A stretch of DNA of 64,000 nt from assembly GCF_015356785.1 (NCBI RefSeq), contig NZ_JAAEJV010000003.1, positions 31,839 to 95,838 on the forward strand. Reading direction: 5' to 3'. Below the pieces are notes generated by a model, which saw only the letters and a program-made list of their open reading frames with translations, was not told the origin of the DNA and made no database searches. This DNA comes from Candidatus Neptunochlamydia vexilliferae (GTDB lineage: Bacteria; Chlamydiota; Chlamydiia; Chlamydiales; Simkaniaceae). Positions 1 through 7,360 of this stretch are shown in pieces (position 1 is the first letter of the stretch; every line of letters begins with the position of its first letter). A program made the position numbers and the translations under genes.

Positions 1-648
1 CCCCGTTTTTATTCCATCGCCTCCTCTCCTCAAGTGAGCCCAAACCGCGTCGATCTTTTGGTTGCAACATTTACCTACAAAGTGGGAGACATTGAGCGGA
101 AAGGGTTGGGTTCCCATTTTCTTTGCGATCTTGCTGAGGTGGAAAAAACTCCAATCTATACCTACCTCCACCCAACGGCCCACTTTACCCTCCCTGATGA
201 CCCTAATGTCCCGATTATCATGGTTGGCCCCGGCACAGGTGTCGCTCCCTACCGCGCCTTTCTTCAAGAACGGGAAGCTCAAGGAGCTACTGGGAAAAAC
301 TGGCTCCTTTTTGGAGAGCGTCATAGGGCCCACGACTACTACTACGAGTCTTATCTAGAAGAGCTCAAAGAAAAAAAGTTTCTCCATCTCGACCTCGCAT
401 TTTCTCGTGACCAAGAGGAAAAGACCTACGTCCAACACCACCTGCTTAAAAGGGGAGTGATGGTTTGGAAAGCGCTTCAAGAAGGGGCTCACTTTTATGT
501 GTGTGGCGATGCCCGCCGCATGGCAAAGGATGTGACACATGCCCTACAAACCATTATCGAAACGCATGGCGCTCTTTCTCCTGCCAATGCAAAAAATTTC
601 ATTAAAACCCTTCGAAAAGAAAAAAGATTTCTTTTGGATGTCTATTAA
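1..648 (+). CDS. cysJ: Sulfite reductase flavoprotein subunit (CysJ-like), C-terminal part
   Basis: This is the 3' part of a gene that begins before the window; the reading frame is open to base 1. The first codons read PRFYSIASS, the FAD-binding RxYS motif of ferredoxin-NADP reductase-type domains. Next come the NADPH-binding motif GPGTGVAPYRAF (about residue 76 of the visible part), LLFGERHRAHDYYY and the cysteine motif YVCGDARRMAKDV. The end, LLDVY, matches the usual CysJ C-terminus. The protein would pass electrons from NADPH through FAD/FMN to a partner reductase. In Chlamydia trachomatis a cysJ homologue (CT435) sits next to ispF (CT434), as here. The GTG at 34 is internal to the FAD domain and is not a real start. 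The flavodoxin half is not visible, so the exact family member (sulfite reductase or P450-reductase type) is inferred. Confidence 0.85.
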   Translation, partial: PRFYSIASSPQVSPNRVDLLVATFTYKVGDIERKGLGSHFLCDLAEVEKTPIYTYLHPTAHFTLPDDPNVPIIMVGPGTGVAPYRAFLQEREAQGATGKNWLLFGERHRAHDYYYESYLEELKEKKFLHLDLAFSRDQEEKTYVQHHLLKRGVMVWKALQEGAHFYVCGDARRMAKDVTHALQTIIETHGALSPANAKNFIKTLRKEKRFLLDVY

Positions 649-674
649 CTCTTAGGTGTGTTAGAATTGTGCTT

Positions 675-1019
675 ATGTCTTTTGAACTTACAAAACTCAT
701 TCCTGTTAAATCTGCAGCAAAATTCTATGCAGAAAACTCAGAGGTTAAAAGCCGAGGTGAACACAAAAAGGGTCTAAAAGCTTGGAGCAATCGGAAGGCT
801 TATGCCGATTATGCCCAGATGGGCGCCATCGTCTTTACCATTATCGCCGCTTGCTGGGATAAAAAAGGGGCGAAATCTTTTTACTATGGGAAAAAGATTA
901 AACTAGGTCCTATGATTAAAACCTCTCTTGGTTTTTTGACCTTGATAAAGCTCATCAAAATAGTCACCGTCTTCTTCAAAACCTACCATAAAATTCAAGC
1001 TAAGAAGAAGCAATCGTAG
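675..1019 (+). CDS. Small basic protein with a hydrophobic C-terminal half
   Basis: About 114 residues, not recognised. It is lysine-rich, with repeated basic stretches (SRGEHKKGLKAW, KKIKLG, QAKKKQS at the end). It has two moderately hydrophobic segments, one near residues 48-62 and one near 90-105, which suggests a small membrane-associated protein. The ATG at 675 is preferred over the GTG at 669, but neither has a convincing Shine-Dalgarno sequence. It follows the flavoprotein gene after 26 bases on the same strand and its last 20 bases overlap the end of convergent ispF. Homology searching would decide whether it is a conserved chlamydial protein. Confidence 0.55.
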   Translation: MSFELTKLIPVKSAAKFYAENSEVKSRGEHKKGLKAWSNRKAYADYAQMGAIVFTIIAACWDKKGAKSFYYGKKIKLGPMIKTSLGFLTLIKLIKIVTVFFKTYHKIQAKKKQS

Positions 1020-1482
1020 CCACACAAAAGCACATCAATCCCTCTCCCCGACCAAAAGCCGTTAAGCGATCTCCAGAGGTAAAGGTAATCCCCACCTGCT
1101 CGACTGAAAGAGAGAGCAGATCAGCAACACTTTTTCGCATCTCCTCAGCCCGTTTTTGAAATTTGGGACGTCCTCCTTCAATGGTCAAGGCGATATGTTC
1201 GATCGTTTGGTCTCCCAAAGTTTCTGCCGCTTTCTCAAGGTAGACGCGACTATCGGTAATCCCCTCCTTACGACAAAGATCGATCGCAACCTTTCCTAAA
1301 ATGGGGACATGGGTGATCGAGGTGATTGCATTGCAAATGGCATGAAAGACGACATCTCCATCCGAGTCGGCGTCGAGTCCTGGAGCATCCTCGAAGGGAA
1401 GCCCAGCGACAATACATTTTTTCTTGCTCCCTTCAGGGAGGAAACGGTGGCTATCTTGCCCAATCCCAGTTTTAGTCTTCAT
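1000..1482 (-). CDS. ispF: 2-C-methyl-D-erythritol 2,4-cyclodiphosphate synthase
   Basis: IspF makes the cyclic diphosphate in the non-mevalonate (MEP) isoprenoid pathway in the cytoplasm. The 160-residue length is normal. The metal ligands are visible as D10 and H12 in GIGQDSHRFLP and H47 in SDGDVVFHAICNA. ITFTSGDRLTAFGRGEG near the end matches the C-terminal nucleotide and trimer region. The GIGQDSHRFLP and SDGDVVFHAICNA wording is characteristic of chlamydial IspF. The start codon is ATG at 1482. The gene ends convergently with the small basic protein, overlapping it by 20 bases. Confidence 0.93.
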   Translation of the reverse strand: MKTKTGIGQDSHRFLPEGSKKKCIVAGLPFEDAPGLDADSDGDVVFHAICNAITSITHVPILGKVAIDLCRKEGITDSRVYLEKAAETLGDQTIEHIALTIEGGRPKFQKRAEEMRKSVADLLSLSVEQVGITFTSGDRLTAFGRGEGLMCFCVATIASS

Positions 1483-1513
1483 TTTTAATCCTTACACGAA
1501 CCCATTAAAGTCA

Positions 1514-2149
1514 TCATACCATAACCAAATTCATGCTGTTATGCTTAGAAAAATGCGAAGTGCGATCTAGCTCTGCTTCCTGTCGCATTCGCTCTGACCT
1601 TTTCCTATCCATTTCTTCATGATAATCTTCGGAGTTTTCGATTCCCTCCATAACCATTGGTATCGATGAAACTATCATTCCCCATCCAACAGGGGGATTT
1701 ACAGCTGCAACAACCACTCCTGTTGCCATTACTACCATGCCCAGAATAGCTTTGCCCTTCCAGAATCTAGAGCGCTTTTTACATAAAGACACTTTAGCTT
1801 CAGAACCTAAAGCATCTAAAGTCAAAGGAGAATCACATGTTTCAAGGATTTGATAAAAAAGACCTGCTACTTGACTTTGCGAAGCAAGTTGTCCATCTTG
1901 AATAAGAACCTCAGGAAAATGAATCTCAAATAAAAATCTCGCCTGATCGAGTTTTCCATCTAGCAATAACAAAAATGCTCTACAAACTTCTGCCATATGA
2001 ACATCATCAGGATACAGTTCTTTCCATTGATCGATGGAATAGAAGGCCCCATCGATATCCGCATCACTCATATTCAAGGAAAATTCCTTTAAAATATCAT
2101 CTTTTTCAACACAGCAAAAACTTAAAGCCGGCAGCAATAGTAAAAACAA
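1514..2149 (-). CDS. Probable lipoprotein; start disrupted at a 7-base homopolymer
   Basis: About 211 residues, not recognised. The visible frame begins at TTG with a hydrophobic stretch and a lipobox-like end (LPALSFCC), followed by a helical region (residues 20-125), a strongly hydrophobic segment GMVVMATGVVVAAV and a charged C-terminus. An ATG (2160-2158) lies one base after the stop of the upstream gene, but it is out of frame by one base because of a run of seven T on the coding strand (2148-2154). With eight T the product would start MKFFLFLLLLPALSFCC, a textbook lipoprotein signal peptide. I infer either slippage-controlled expression, a recent frameshift or a sequencing error. It forms a two-gene unit with the small membrane protein upstream. 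Confidence 0.6.
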   Translation of the reverse strand: MFLLLLPALSFCCVEKDDILKEFSLNMSDADIDGAFYSIDQWKELYPDDVHMAEVCRAFLLLLDGKLDQARFLFEIHFPEVLIQDGQLASQSQVAGLFYQILETCDSPLTLDALGSEAKVSLCKKRSRFWKGKAILGMVVMATGVVVAAVNPPVGWGMIVSSIPMVMEGIENSEDYHEEMDRKRSERMRQEAELDRTSHFSKHNSMNLVMV

Positions 2150-2161
2150 AAAAATTTCATA

Positions 2162-2359
2162 TCAATACCACTTCATAAAAATTAATTTTATAAAAACAAT
2201 AATCAAAACAGTCACACCAAATAAATGAGCAGAACTGTGCCAAATAACCTTAAAAGTGTACTTCCCTCTATTTTGGATCAAGCCCCATACCCCCTTTGCA
2301 AGAAAATATGGGGTAAGAAATGCAATAAAAACATACAAAAAATACTTAAAAATTTCCAT
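2162..2359 (-). CDS. Small two-helix membrane protein
   Basis: 65 residues, family not recognised. Two hydrophobic segments are clear: about residues 5-25 (FKYFLYVFIAFLTPYFLAKG) and 45-62 (FGVTVLIIVFIKLIF), separated by a short basic loop. The ATG at 2359 is chosen because GGAGGT lies about 11 bases upstream; the longer reading starting at TTG 2377 would place that Shine-Dalgarno sequence inside the gene. The stop codon is followed after one base by the probable ATG of the lipoprotein gene, so the two are likely translationally coupled. No regulator site is obvious upstream. Confidence 0.5.
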   Translation of the reverse strand: MEIFKYFLYVFIAFLTPYFLAKGVWGLIQNRGKYTFKVIWHSSAHLFGVTVLIIVFIKLIFMKWY

Positions 2360-2453
2360 TTCCAAAAGCACCTCCAAAGGAATTAATCGAAAGATTACAC
2401 TCTAAGCTGATTAAAAATTTTTCACAATCAAAATTTATGCACCTATCTTTCAG

Positions 2454-2483
2454 TTGACAGTAGGTGGCAACCAAGGGTAAAAT
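2454..2483 (+). promoter_or_regulatory. Sigma-70-type promoter with conserved-spacer motif
   Basis: TTGACA (2454-2459) and TAAAAT (2478-2483) are separated by 18 bases, 22 bases before the ATG at 2506. The spacer GTAGGTGGCAACCAAGGG resembles those at 12822-12839 and 62292-62308. Confidence 0.65.
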
Positions 2484-2505
2484 TTCTGACAAATAAGGAT
2501 TAAAA

Positions 2506-3453
2506 ATGAAGACGTTACATGTTTGTAATGTAAACTTTGAATGGGAGCTTGAAAACCGGTCAAAAATGGGGGTTAAGGACTCTTTTATGGTCCACCCCAA
2601 CTATTTGCAGCTCCAGTTTCTCCCCTTTTTGTATGCCAAGCCGGGCGATGGGGTCGTTGTCACCCACCATCCTCCCGAAGTGCCAGAAGGAATTGCCGTC
2701 CATCTTTTTGAAGATGAGATCGAGGGGTATGATCGGATTGAGACCTGGGGATGGTCCAAGGCGATTGAGCGGTGGTCTCCCCTCCCCTATAAAGTGCCCG
2801 ATTGTTTACGCGAGGTCGCCTCCAAAGCTTTCTCCTTTACCCACAGCCCCAACCTTCCAGGAGCAAAACTGCTCCACCATCCCGAAGAAGCAAAAGGATG
2901 GATTGCCGAGGGACCCTACCCAAAAGTGCTTAAGACTTGCTATGGAATGGCAGGAAGACGGCGGATCATTTTGGAAAAGCCAGAGGATTATGAAAAAGCT
3001 CAGGCTCAAGTCCTAAAAGAGTTTGAGCGGGGACACCAGCTGATTGGAGAGCCTTGGGTGAACAGGCAGATGGATTTTTCAACGCAGTGGGTCCTTGGCG
3101 ATGAGATCACCTATTTAGGAGCGACGGTTTTAGAAAATACAAAGTGGGGAAATTATAGTCGCACCTATGTGGGTCAAGACATTCCCTTTTTAGAAGAGCA
3201 TCTAGAAAAAGTGCAGTCTCCCTTAAAACATCTTTGGGCACGGGGTTTCCGAGGCAATCTTGGAATCGACGCAATGGTTTACGACAATAAACTCCATCCG
3301 ATAGTGGAGATCAATACCCGGAAAACGATGGGGTGGCTCGCCTTAAAATTGGGGAAAAGTTTGGCTTATGAAAATGGGACCCAAGGGCTCCTTCCCAGCT
3401 TTTTAATGACAGACAAAAAAATTCCGTTTCAGAAACAGCTCGTCCTGTTATAG
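2506..3453 (+). CDS. ATP-grasp-like protein
   Basis: 315 residues. The C-terminal half looks like an ATP-grasp fold: YPKVLKTCYGMAGRR (about residue 139) could be the lysine and glycine loop, and GIDAMVYDN followed by HPIVEINTRKTMG (about 258-280) has the usual acidic metal site and the EINxR motif of ATP-grasp ligases. The N-terminal half is unlike anything I recognise. Such enzymes join a carboxylate to an amine or thiol using ATP; the substrate cannot be told from sequence. It ends 8 bases before murA, so the two are probably co-transcribed from the promoter at 2454. Fold assignment is moderately sure, function unknown. Confidence 0.7.
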   Translation: MKTLHVCNVNFEWELENRSKMGVKDSFMVHPNYLQLQFLPFLYAKPGDGVVVTHHPPEVPEGIAVHLFEDEIEGYDRIETWGWSKAIERWSPLPYKVPDCLREVASKAFSFTHSPNLPGAKLLHHPEEAKGWIAEGPYPKVLKTCYGMAGRRRIILEKPEDYEKAQAQVLKEFERGHQLIGEPWVNRQMDFSTQWVLGDEITYLGATVLENTKWGNYSRTYVGQDIPFLEEHLEKVQSPLKHLWARGFRGNLGIDAMVYDNKLHPIVEINTRKTMGWLALKLGKSLAYENGTQGLLPSFLMTDKKIPFQKQLVLL

Positions 3454-3461
3454 TCACGTTT

Positions 3462-4820
3462 ATGGATCGATTAAAAATTACTGGGGGAACCCCTCTAAAC
3501 GGACATGTCAAAGCAGCAGGCGCTAAAAACGCTATTTCAAAGATGCTTGTTGCTTCCCTTCTCTCCGATAAAAAGTGCATTTTCACGAACGTTCCCAATA
3601 TTTCTGAAGTTGAAACAACGGTCAACCTCTGCAAAGAGATTGGAATGGAGGTGAAGTGGGAGAAGGAAGAGGGGCGGATGGAGGTGATCACCAAAGAGGT
3701 GAAGTCTTCTTATGTCCCCTTGAACTTTTCAGGAGCCAATCGGATCCCCATTTTGATGATGGGAGCGCTGTTAGGGCGGACAAAAGAAAACATTATTGTC
3801 CCCACGGTGGGAGGGTGCAAAATTGGAAAACGCCCTGTTGATTTTCACATCATGGCCCTTGAAAAATTGGGGGCAAAAGTGGAATATCGCACCATTAAAA
3901 AAGAGCAAGCCTACTTTGCCCATGCTCCTGAAGGGATGAAGGGGGCCATTGTTGAACTTCCCTACCCTTCTGTGATGGCGACTGAAAATGCGATCCTTGC
4001 CGCCTGCCGCGCGAAAGGGCAAACCGCCATTCGAGGGGCTGCGATGGAGCCTGAAGTGATCGACCTCATCCTCTTCTTGCAAAAGCTTGGCGTTGTGATT
4101 TATGTCGATGTCGATCGAACCGTCTATGTCCGAGAAACGACCCAGTTTTATGAGGTGGAGCACAAGGTGATCACCGATCGGATCGAAGCCGCTTGTTTTG
4201 GAATGGCAGCGATCGCCACAAAGGGGCGGGTCTTTGTCGAGGGGGCAGAGCAACCCCATATGGTCACTTTCCTCAACAAACTCCGCCGGATCAATGGAGG
4301 GTTTGCCGTTAAGGAAAATGGAATAGAGTTTTTCTATCAAGGTCCCCTCAAGGGAGGACTCCACCTAGAGACCGATGTCCACCCCGGCTTTTTAACCGAT
4401 TGGCAACAACCTTTTGTTGTCCTTCTTACACAAGCCGAAGGAAGCTCGGTTGTTCATGAAACGGTTTATGAAAACCGTTTTGGATATGTCAAAGCGCTGA
4501 AAGAAATGGGAGCCCACATGGAACTGTTTACCCAGTGTTTGGGTGACCGTCCTTGCCGCTTTGCGAATCAAAACTATGAGCATAGCTTGATCGTCAAAGG
4601 GCCGACAGCATTTCGGGGAAAAGAGATTGTTATTCCCGACCTTCGCGCGGGCTTTGCCTATGTCATGGCCGCCCTTCTTGCCCCTGAAGAGAGTATCCTT
4701 TCGGGACTCCCTTACCTCGATAGAGGCTACGAGCACCTAGAGGAAAAGCTCCAAGGACTGGGCGCCAATATCACCCGTGTTAAAGCCCCTAAAGAGGAAT
4801 TGCAACTTAGCTCTAGCTAG
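3462..4820 (+). CDS. murA: UDP-N-acetylglucosamine 1-carboxyvinyltransferase
   Basis: MurA transfers enolpyruvate from PEP to UDP-GlcNAc, the first committed step of peptidoglycan synthesis. The 452-residue length is a little above the usual 420. Motifs: K22-N23 in GAKNA, R94 in the FSGANR segment, the active-site loop VGGCKIGKRPVDFH with C119, and the general-base region DVHPGFLTDWQQP. The catalytic-loop cysteine is present; Chlamydia trachomatis MurA is known to carry aspartate there, which gives fosfomycin resistance. The gene follows the ATP-grasp gene closely. The promoter for the next gene lies across its last codons. Confidence 0.92.
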   Translation: MDRLKITGGTPLNGHVKAAGAKNAISKMLVASLLSDKKCIFTNVPNISEVETTVNLCKEIGMEVKWEKEEGRMEVITKEVKSSYVPLNFSGANRIPILMMGALLGRTKENIIVPTVGGCKIGKRPVDFHIMALEKLGAKVEYRTIKKEQAYFAHAPEGMKGAIVELPYPSVMATENAILAACRAKGQTAIRGAAMEPEVIDLILFLQKLGVVIYVDVDRTVYVRETTQFYEVEHKVITDRIEAACFGMAAIATKGRVFVEGAEQPHMVTFLNKLRRINGGFAVKENGIEFFYQGPLKGGLHLETDVHPGFLTDWQQPFVVLLTQAEGSSVVHETVYENRFGYVKALKEMGAHMELFTQCLGDRPCRFANQNYEHSLIVKGPTAFRGKEIVIPDLRAGFAYVMAALLAPEESILSGLPYLDRGYEHLEEKLQGLGANITRVKAPKEELQLSSS

Positions 4821-4828
4821 GTTATAAT
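4800..4828 (+). promoter_or_regulatory. Promoter giving a nearly leaderless epmB mRNA
   Basis: TTGCAA (4800-4805), a 17-base spacer and a perfect TATAAT (4823-4828) end 6 bases before the ATG at 4835. Transcription would start at or next to the start codon. It overlaps the murA stop codon. Confidence 0.6.
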
Positions 4829-4834
4829 GCTCTC

Positions 4835-5788
4835 ATGTCCAATTGGCGCGCCCTGCAAAGGGAAAACTTTACCCAAATCGACAAGCTTGCCGACTTTCTC
4901 GAGCTTGCCCCTGAAAAAAGAGAAACACTTTTAAAGGCTCCCCCCTTCCCGCTGAATTTCCCCAAAAGACTCGCCGAAAAAGTGACAAAAAATAGCCTAA
5001 GCGACCCGATCCTCCGCCAGTTTCTTCCAATCGTCGAAGAAACAAAGGAAACTGCTGGCTTTTCATCCGATCCCGTTTGCGACGCCTCCTTTCAAAAAAC
5101 GCCCCACCTCCTCCAAAAATATGGAGGGCGGGCCCTTCTCATCACCACCAGCGCCTGCGTCATGAATTGCCGCTTTTGCTTCCGACAAAACTACCCTTAC
5201 GAAGGGGGACCCAAAACCTTTGAAAAAGAGCTCGAGATGTTACAGAGTGACCCCTCGATCCACGAAGTGATCCTGAGCGGGGGCGATCCCCTTTCCCTTT
5301 CCGACGAAAAACTTGGGGAGCTCATCAGGGCGCTAGAAACAATTCCCCACCTCAAACTTCTCCGGTTTCATACCCGCTTTCCCATTGGGATCCCCGAGCG
5401 GATCACAGAAGAGCTTGTGAGTTTACTAAAAGAGACCCGCCTCCAGCCGATTTTTGTGTTGCATACCAACCACACCAATGAACTTGATGGGGAGGTCTTT
5501 GCCGCACTGAAAAACTTGGGAGCCCCCCTTCTAAGTCAAACCGTTTTACTCCATGGAGTGAATGACGATGTCATAGCCCTTAAGGAGCTTTTCTTAAAGC
5601 TAGCGGCACACGGAATTCTCCCCTACTACTTGCACCAATTGGACCGGGTCAAGCAGGCCCACCATTTTGAAGTTCCCATAGAAAAAGGAAAAGAGCTCAT
5701 CGCCGCCTTAAGGAAAGAGCTTCCTGGGTATGCCGTTCCCACCTATGTGCAAGAAGTAGCGCACGAGCCCCACAAAACTCCCCTATAA
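4835..5788 (+). CDS. epmB: KamA-family radical SAM protein, EF-P lysine 2,3-aminomutase
   Basis: EpmB converts lysine to beta-lysine, which EpmA then attaches to elongation factor P to relieve ribosome stalling on proline runs. 317 residues, close to the family norm and shorter than lysine-degrading KamA. The radical SAM cysteines are C108, C112 and C115 (CVMNCRFC). LSGGDPLSLSD follows as the glycine-rich SAM loop, and YYLHQLDRVKQAHHFEV is typical of EpmB. The C-terminal HEPHKTPL keeps the lysine (K314) that aligns with the PLP lysine of lysine aminomutase. epmA is not in the window. The stop overlaps the end of the convergent ATPase gene by 6 bases. Confidence 0.87.
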   Translation: MSNWRALQRENFTQIDKLADFLELAPEKRETLLKAPPFPLNFPKRLAEKVTKNSLSDPILRQFLPIVEETKETAGFSSDPVCDASFQKTPHLLQKYGGRALLITTSACVMNCRFCFRQNYPYEGGPKTFEKELEMLQSDPSIHEVILSGGDPLSLSDEKLGELIRALETIPHLKLLRFHTRFPIGIPERITEELVSLLKETRLQPIFVLHTNHTNELDGEVFAALKNLGAPLLSQTVLLHGVNDDVIALKELFLKLAAHGILPYYLHQLDRVKQAHHFEVPIEKGKELIAALRKELPGYAVPTYVQEVAHEPHKTPL

Positions 5789-7204
5789 AAGCTCTGTCCA
5801 GTCGATAATATGGTCGAAATAGTCTTCTTCTATAACTTGTTGAGTACATCCTCCAATATGGATTAGGACAGGTCGGAGAGAAAATAGTCTAGGAATAGAA
5901 AGGGTACTTAATTTTTTCTTGGTTTCTTCAACAACTTCCATCCCAACAGGATTTTTTGAAAACTTGATTTCACAAGGGTAAAGGGTATCTTTGCATTGAA
6001 TCAAGTAGTCTATTTGACACCCTTTTCTAGCTTTGGTTCGTGTCTGAAAAAAAGGACCATCAAATACATAATCAGAGGAGCAGATATTTAACTTCTCTAA
6101 AAGCTCATGACTATTATGAATGACAAGATTTTCGAATTGGAAACCCATGATCGATTCCCACTGAGTAGAAGTATAAAGTGAGCTACTTTTAAACTTTCCC
6201 CTAAAAACCTGTTGCTTATTTGGAACAATATATTTGAGATAGAAGCGCAGATAGTTATCACTCAACCGATATTTTCTTAGTTTACTTATTTTAAATGTCT
6301 TAATATCCCAAGTAAAGTCAGCAGATAAAAAACCTGCTTCTGTTAAGTCCTTAAGATACTCCGAAATAACCCTTCCATTCTCCCTTCCTATTTTGCTACA
6401 GATTTCTTCTTGATAAAGCGAGTGGTTGCTAGACAAAGCTTCTACAATGTCTTTATAAACCTCACTTCTCCTAGAAAAAAGTTCATGAAAAATCCGGTTA
6501 AATTCATTAAAAAGCAGTCCTGATTCTGTAAAACAAAGCCTTTTGATATTTTCTTCTGCTGTTAACTTTGGATCAATCGCATCAAGATATTTCGGAACAC
6601 CCCCTGTTACATTTAAAACTTTAAGCTTTTCAAACGGAGAAATAGATTTTTCCCTCTTTCCCCAAAATTTTGAACACTCTGATATTGAAAGCTCTCTTAA
6701 GTTAAGCGTTAAATCAACTCGTCCAAAAAAACCTGTATTGTTTAGAATATTCTTATCAATCCAACCGGAAATTGAACTAGCTACGATTAAGATTAACTTT
6801 GGGTTTTTTTCAAAGAATCGATCCCAAGCAATTTTAAGTTTTCCGAGAAAAACAGGATCTTTTGATCCCATCCAAGAAATTTCATCCAAAGCAATCAGAA
6901 CCTTCCCTTTTTGCACCTCCTTAGAAAGGGTTGAAAAAATTTCACTCCAATCATTACCTTTAATATTTGGAAGCCCCTGACCAACCATCTGTTGAATAAA
7001 CTCCTCTCTTTGAGACTGACTTGTTACCCCAGGAGTTGGGGGAATGCCTGTAAACAAATATTTTTTTGAAAAACTGTTTGAAAATTCTTCTATAAGGTAG
7101 CTTTTTCCAATACGTCTCCTTCCCTTAATTGCTATAAATCTTGCTGATCGACCTGCAGCCTGTCTTTTAAGTAACTTAAGCTCTTCTTCTCTACCTATAA
7201 ACAT
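5783..7204 (-). CDS. AAA-type ATPase with C-terminal DUF234 nuclease-like domain
   Basis: 473 residues. The N-terminal ATPase domain has Walker A GRRRIGKS (about residues 28-35) and Walker B KVLIALDEISWM (about 101-112), the layout of archaeal-type ATPases (PF01637). The middle contains a winged-helix-like stretch (about 255-310). The C-terminal quarter has QIDYLIQ followed by YPCEIKFSKN, a PD-(D/E)XK-like pattern usual in DUF234. Family roles are poorly known; such genes spread between genomes and are often single. The gene is visibly AT-rich compared with argS and epmB, sits between two housekeeping genes and is preceded by three palindromic repeats. I infer an acquired, self-regulated module. 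Confidence 0.82.
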   Translation of the reverse strand: MFIGREEELKLLKRQAAGRSARFIAIKGRRRIGKSYLIEEFSNSFSKKYLFTGIPPTPGVTSQSQREEFIQQMVGQGLPNIKGNDWSEIFSTLSKEVQKGKVLIALDEISWMGSKDPVFLGKLKIAWDRFFEKNPKLILIVASSISGWIDKNILNNTGFFGRVDLTLNLRELSISECSKFWGKREKSISPFEKLKVLNVTGGVPKYLDAIDPKLTAEENIKRLCFTESGLLFNEFNRIFHELFSRRSEVYKDIVEALSSNHSLYQEEICSKIGRENGRVISEYLKDLTEAGFLSADFTWDIKTFKISKLRKYRLSDNYLRFYLKYIVPNKQQVFRGKFKSSSLYTSTQWESIMGFQFENLVIHNSHELLEKLNICSSDYVFDGPFFQTRTKARKGCQIDYLIQCKDTLYPCEIKFSKNPVGMEVVEETKKKLSTLSIPRLFSLRPVLIHIGGCTQQVIEEDYFDHIIDWTELL

Positions 7205-7216
7205 GTCAGTTCCTAT

Positions 7217-7359
7217 GCATCACTAAATCAATGATTGTTGATTTAATGATACTTTTTTTGCCCTTTTTTTGCATCACTAAATCAACAATCATTGATTTAA
7301 TGATACTTTTTTTCAGAAAAAATCTATCACTAGATCGATATTTATTGATTTAGTGATAC
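7217..7359 (-). repeat. Three palindromic 36-base repeats upstream of the DUF234 ATPase
   Basis: Copies lie at 7217-7252, 7271-7306 and 7324-7359, with a period of about 53-54 bases. Each is an imperfect palindrome built on ATCACTAAATCAA facing TTGATTTAATGAT. The flanks of copies 1 and 2 are in the same orientation, but their central 18 bases are exact reverse complements of each other. Copy 3 is degenerate and abuts the argS stop codon. They fill the whole gap between argS and the ATPase gene, so they probably are operators or part of the mobile unit. Confidence 0.8.
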
Positions 7360-7360
7360 T

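Noticed and set aside
34..648. GTG at 34 as the start of the flavoprotein gene
   Set aside because: The frame is open upstream and encodes the FAD motif, so the gene begins outside the window.
2346..2600. Minus-strand ORF of 84 codons
   Set aside because: It overlaps the promoter and the first 95 bases of the ATP-grasp-like gene and has no family features or ribosome-binding site.
3771..4364. Antisense ORF across murA
   Set aside because: A shadow of murA codon use; no motif, no start signals.
7205..7360. CRISPR array
   Set aside because: Only three imperfect palindromic copies with 17-18 base spacers that are mostly T and G, and no cas genes.
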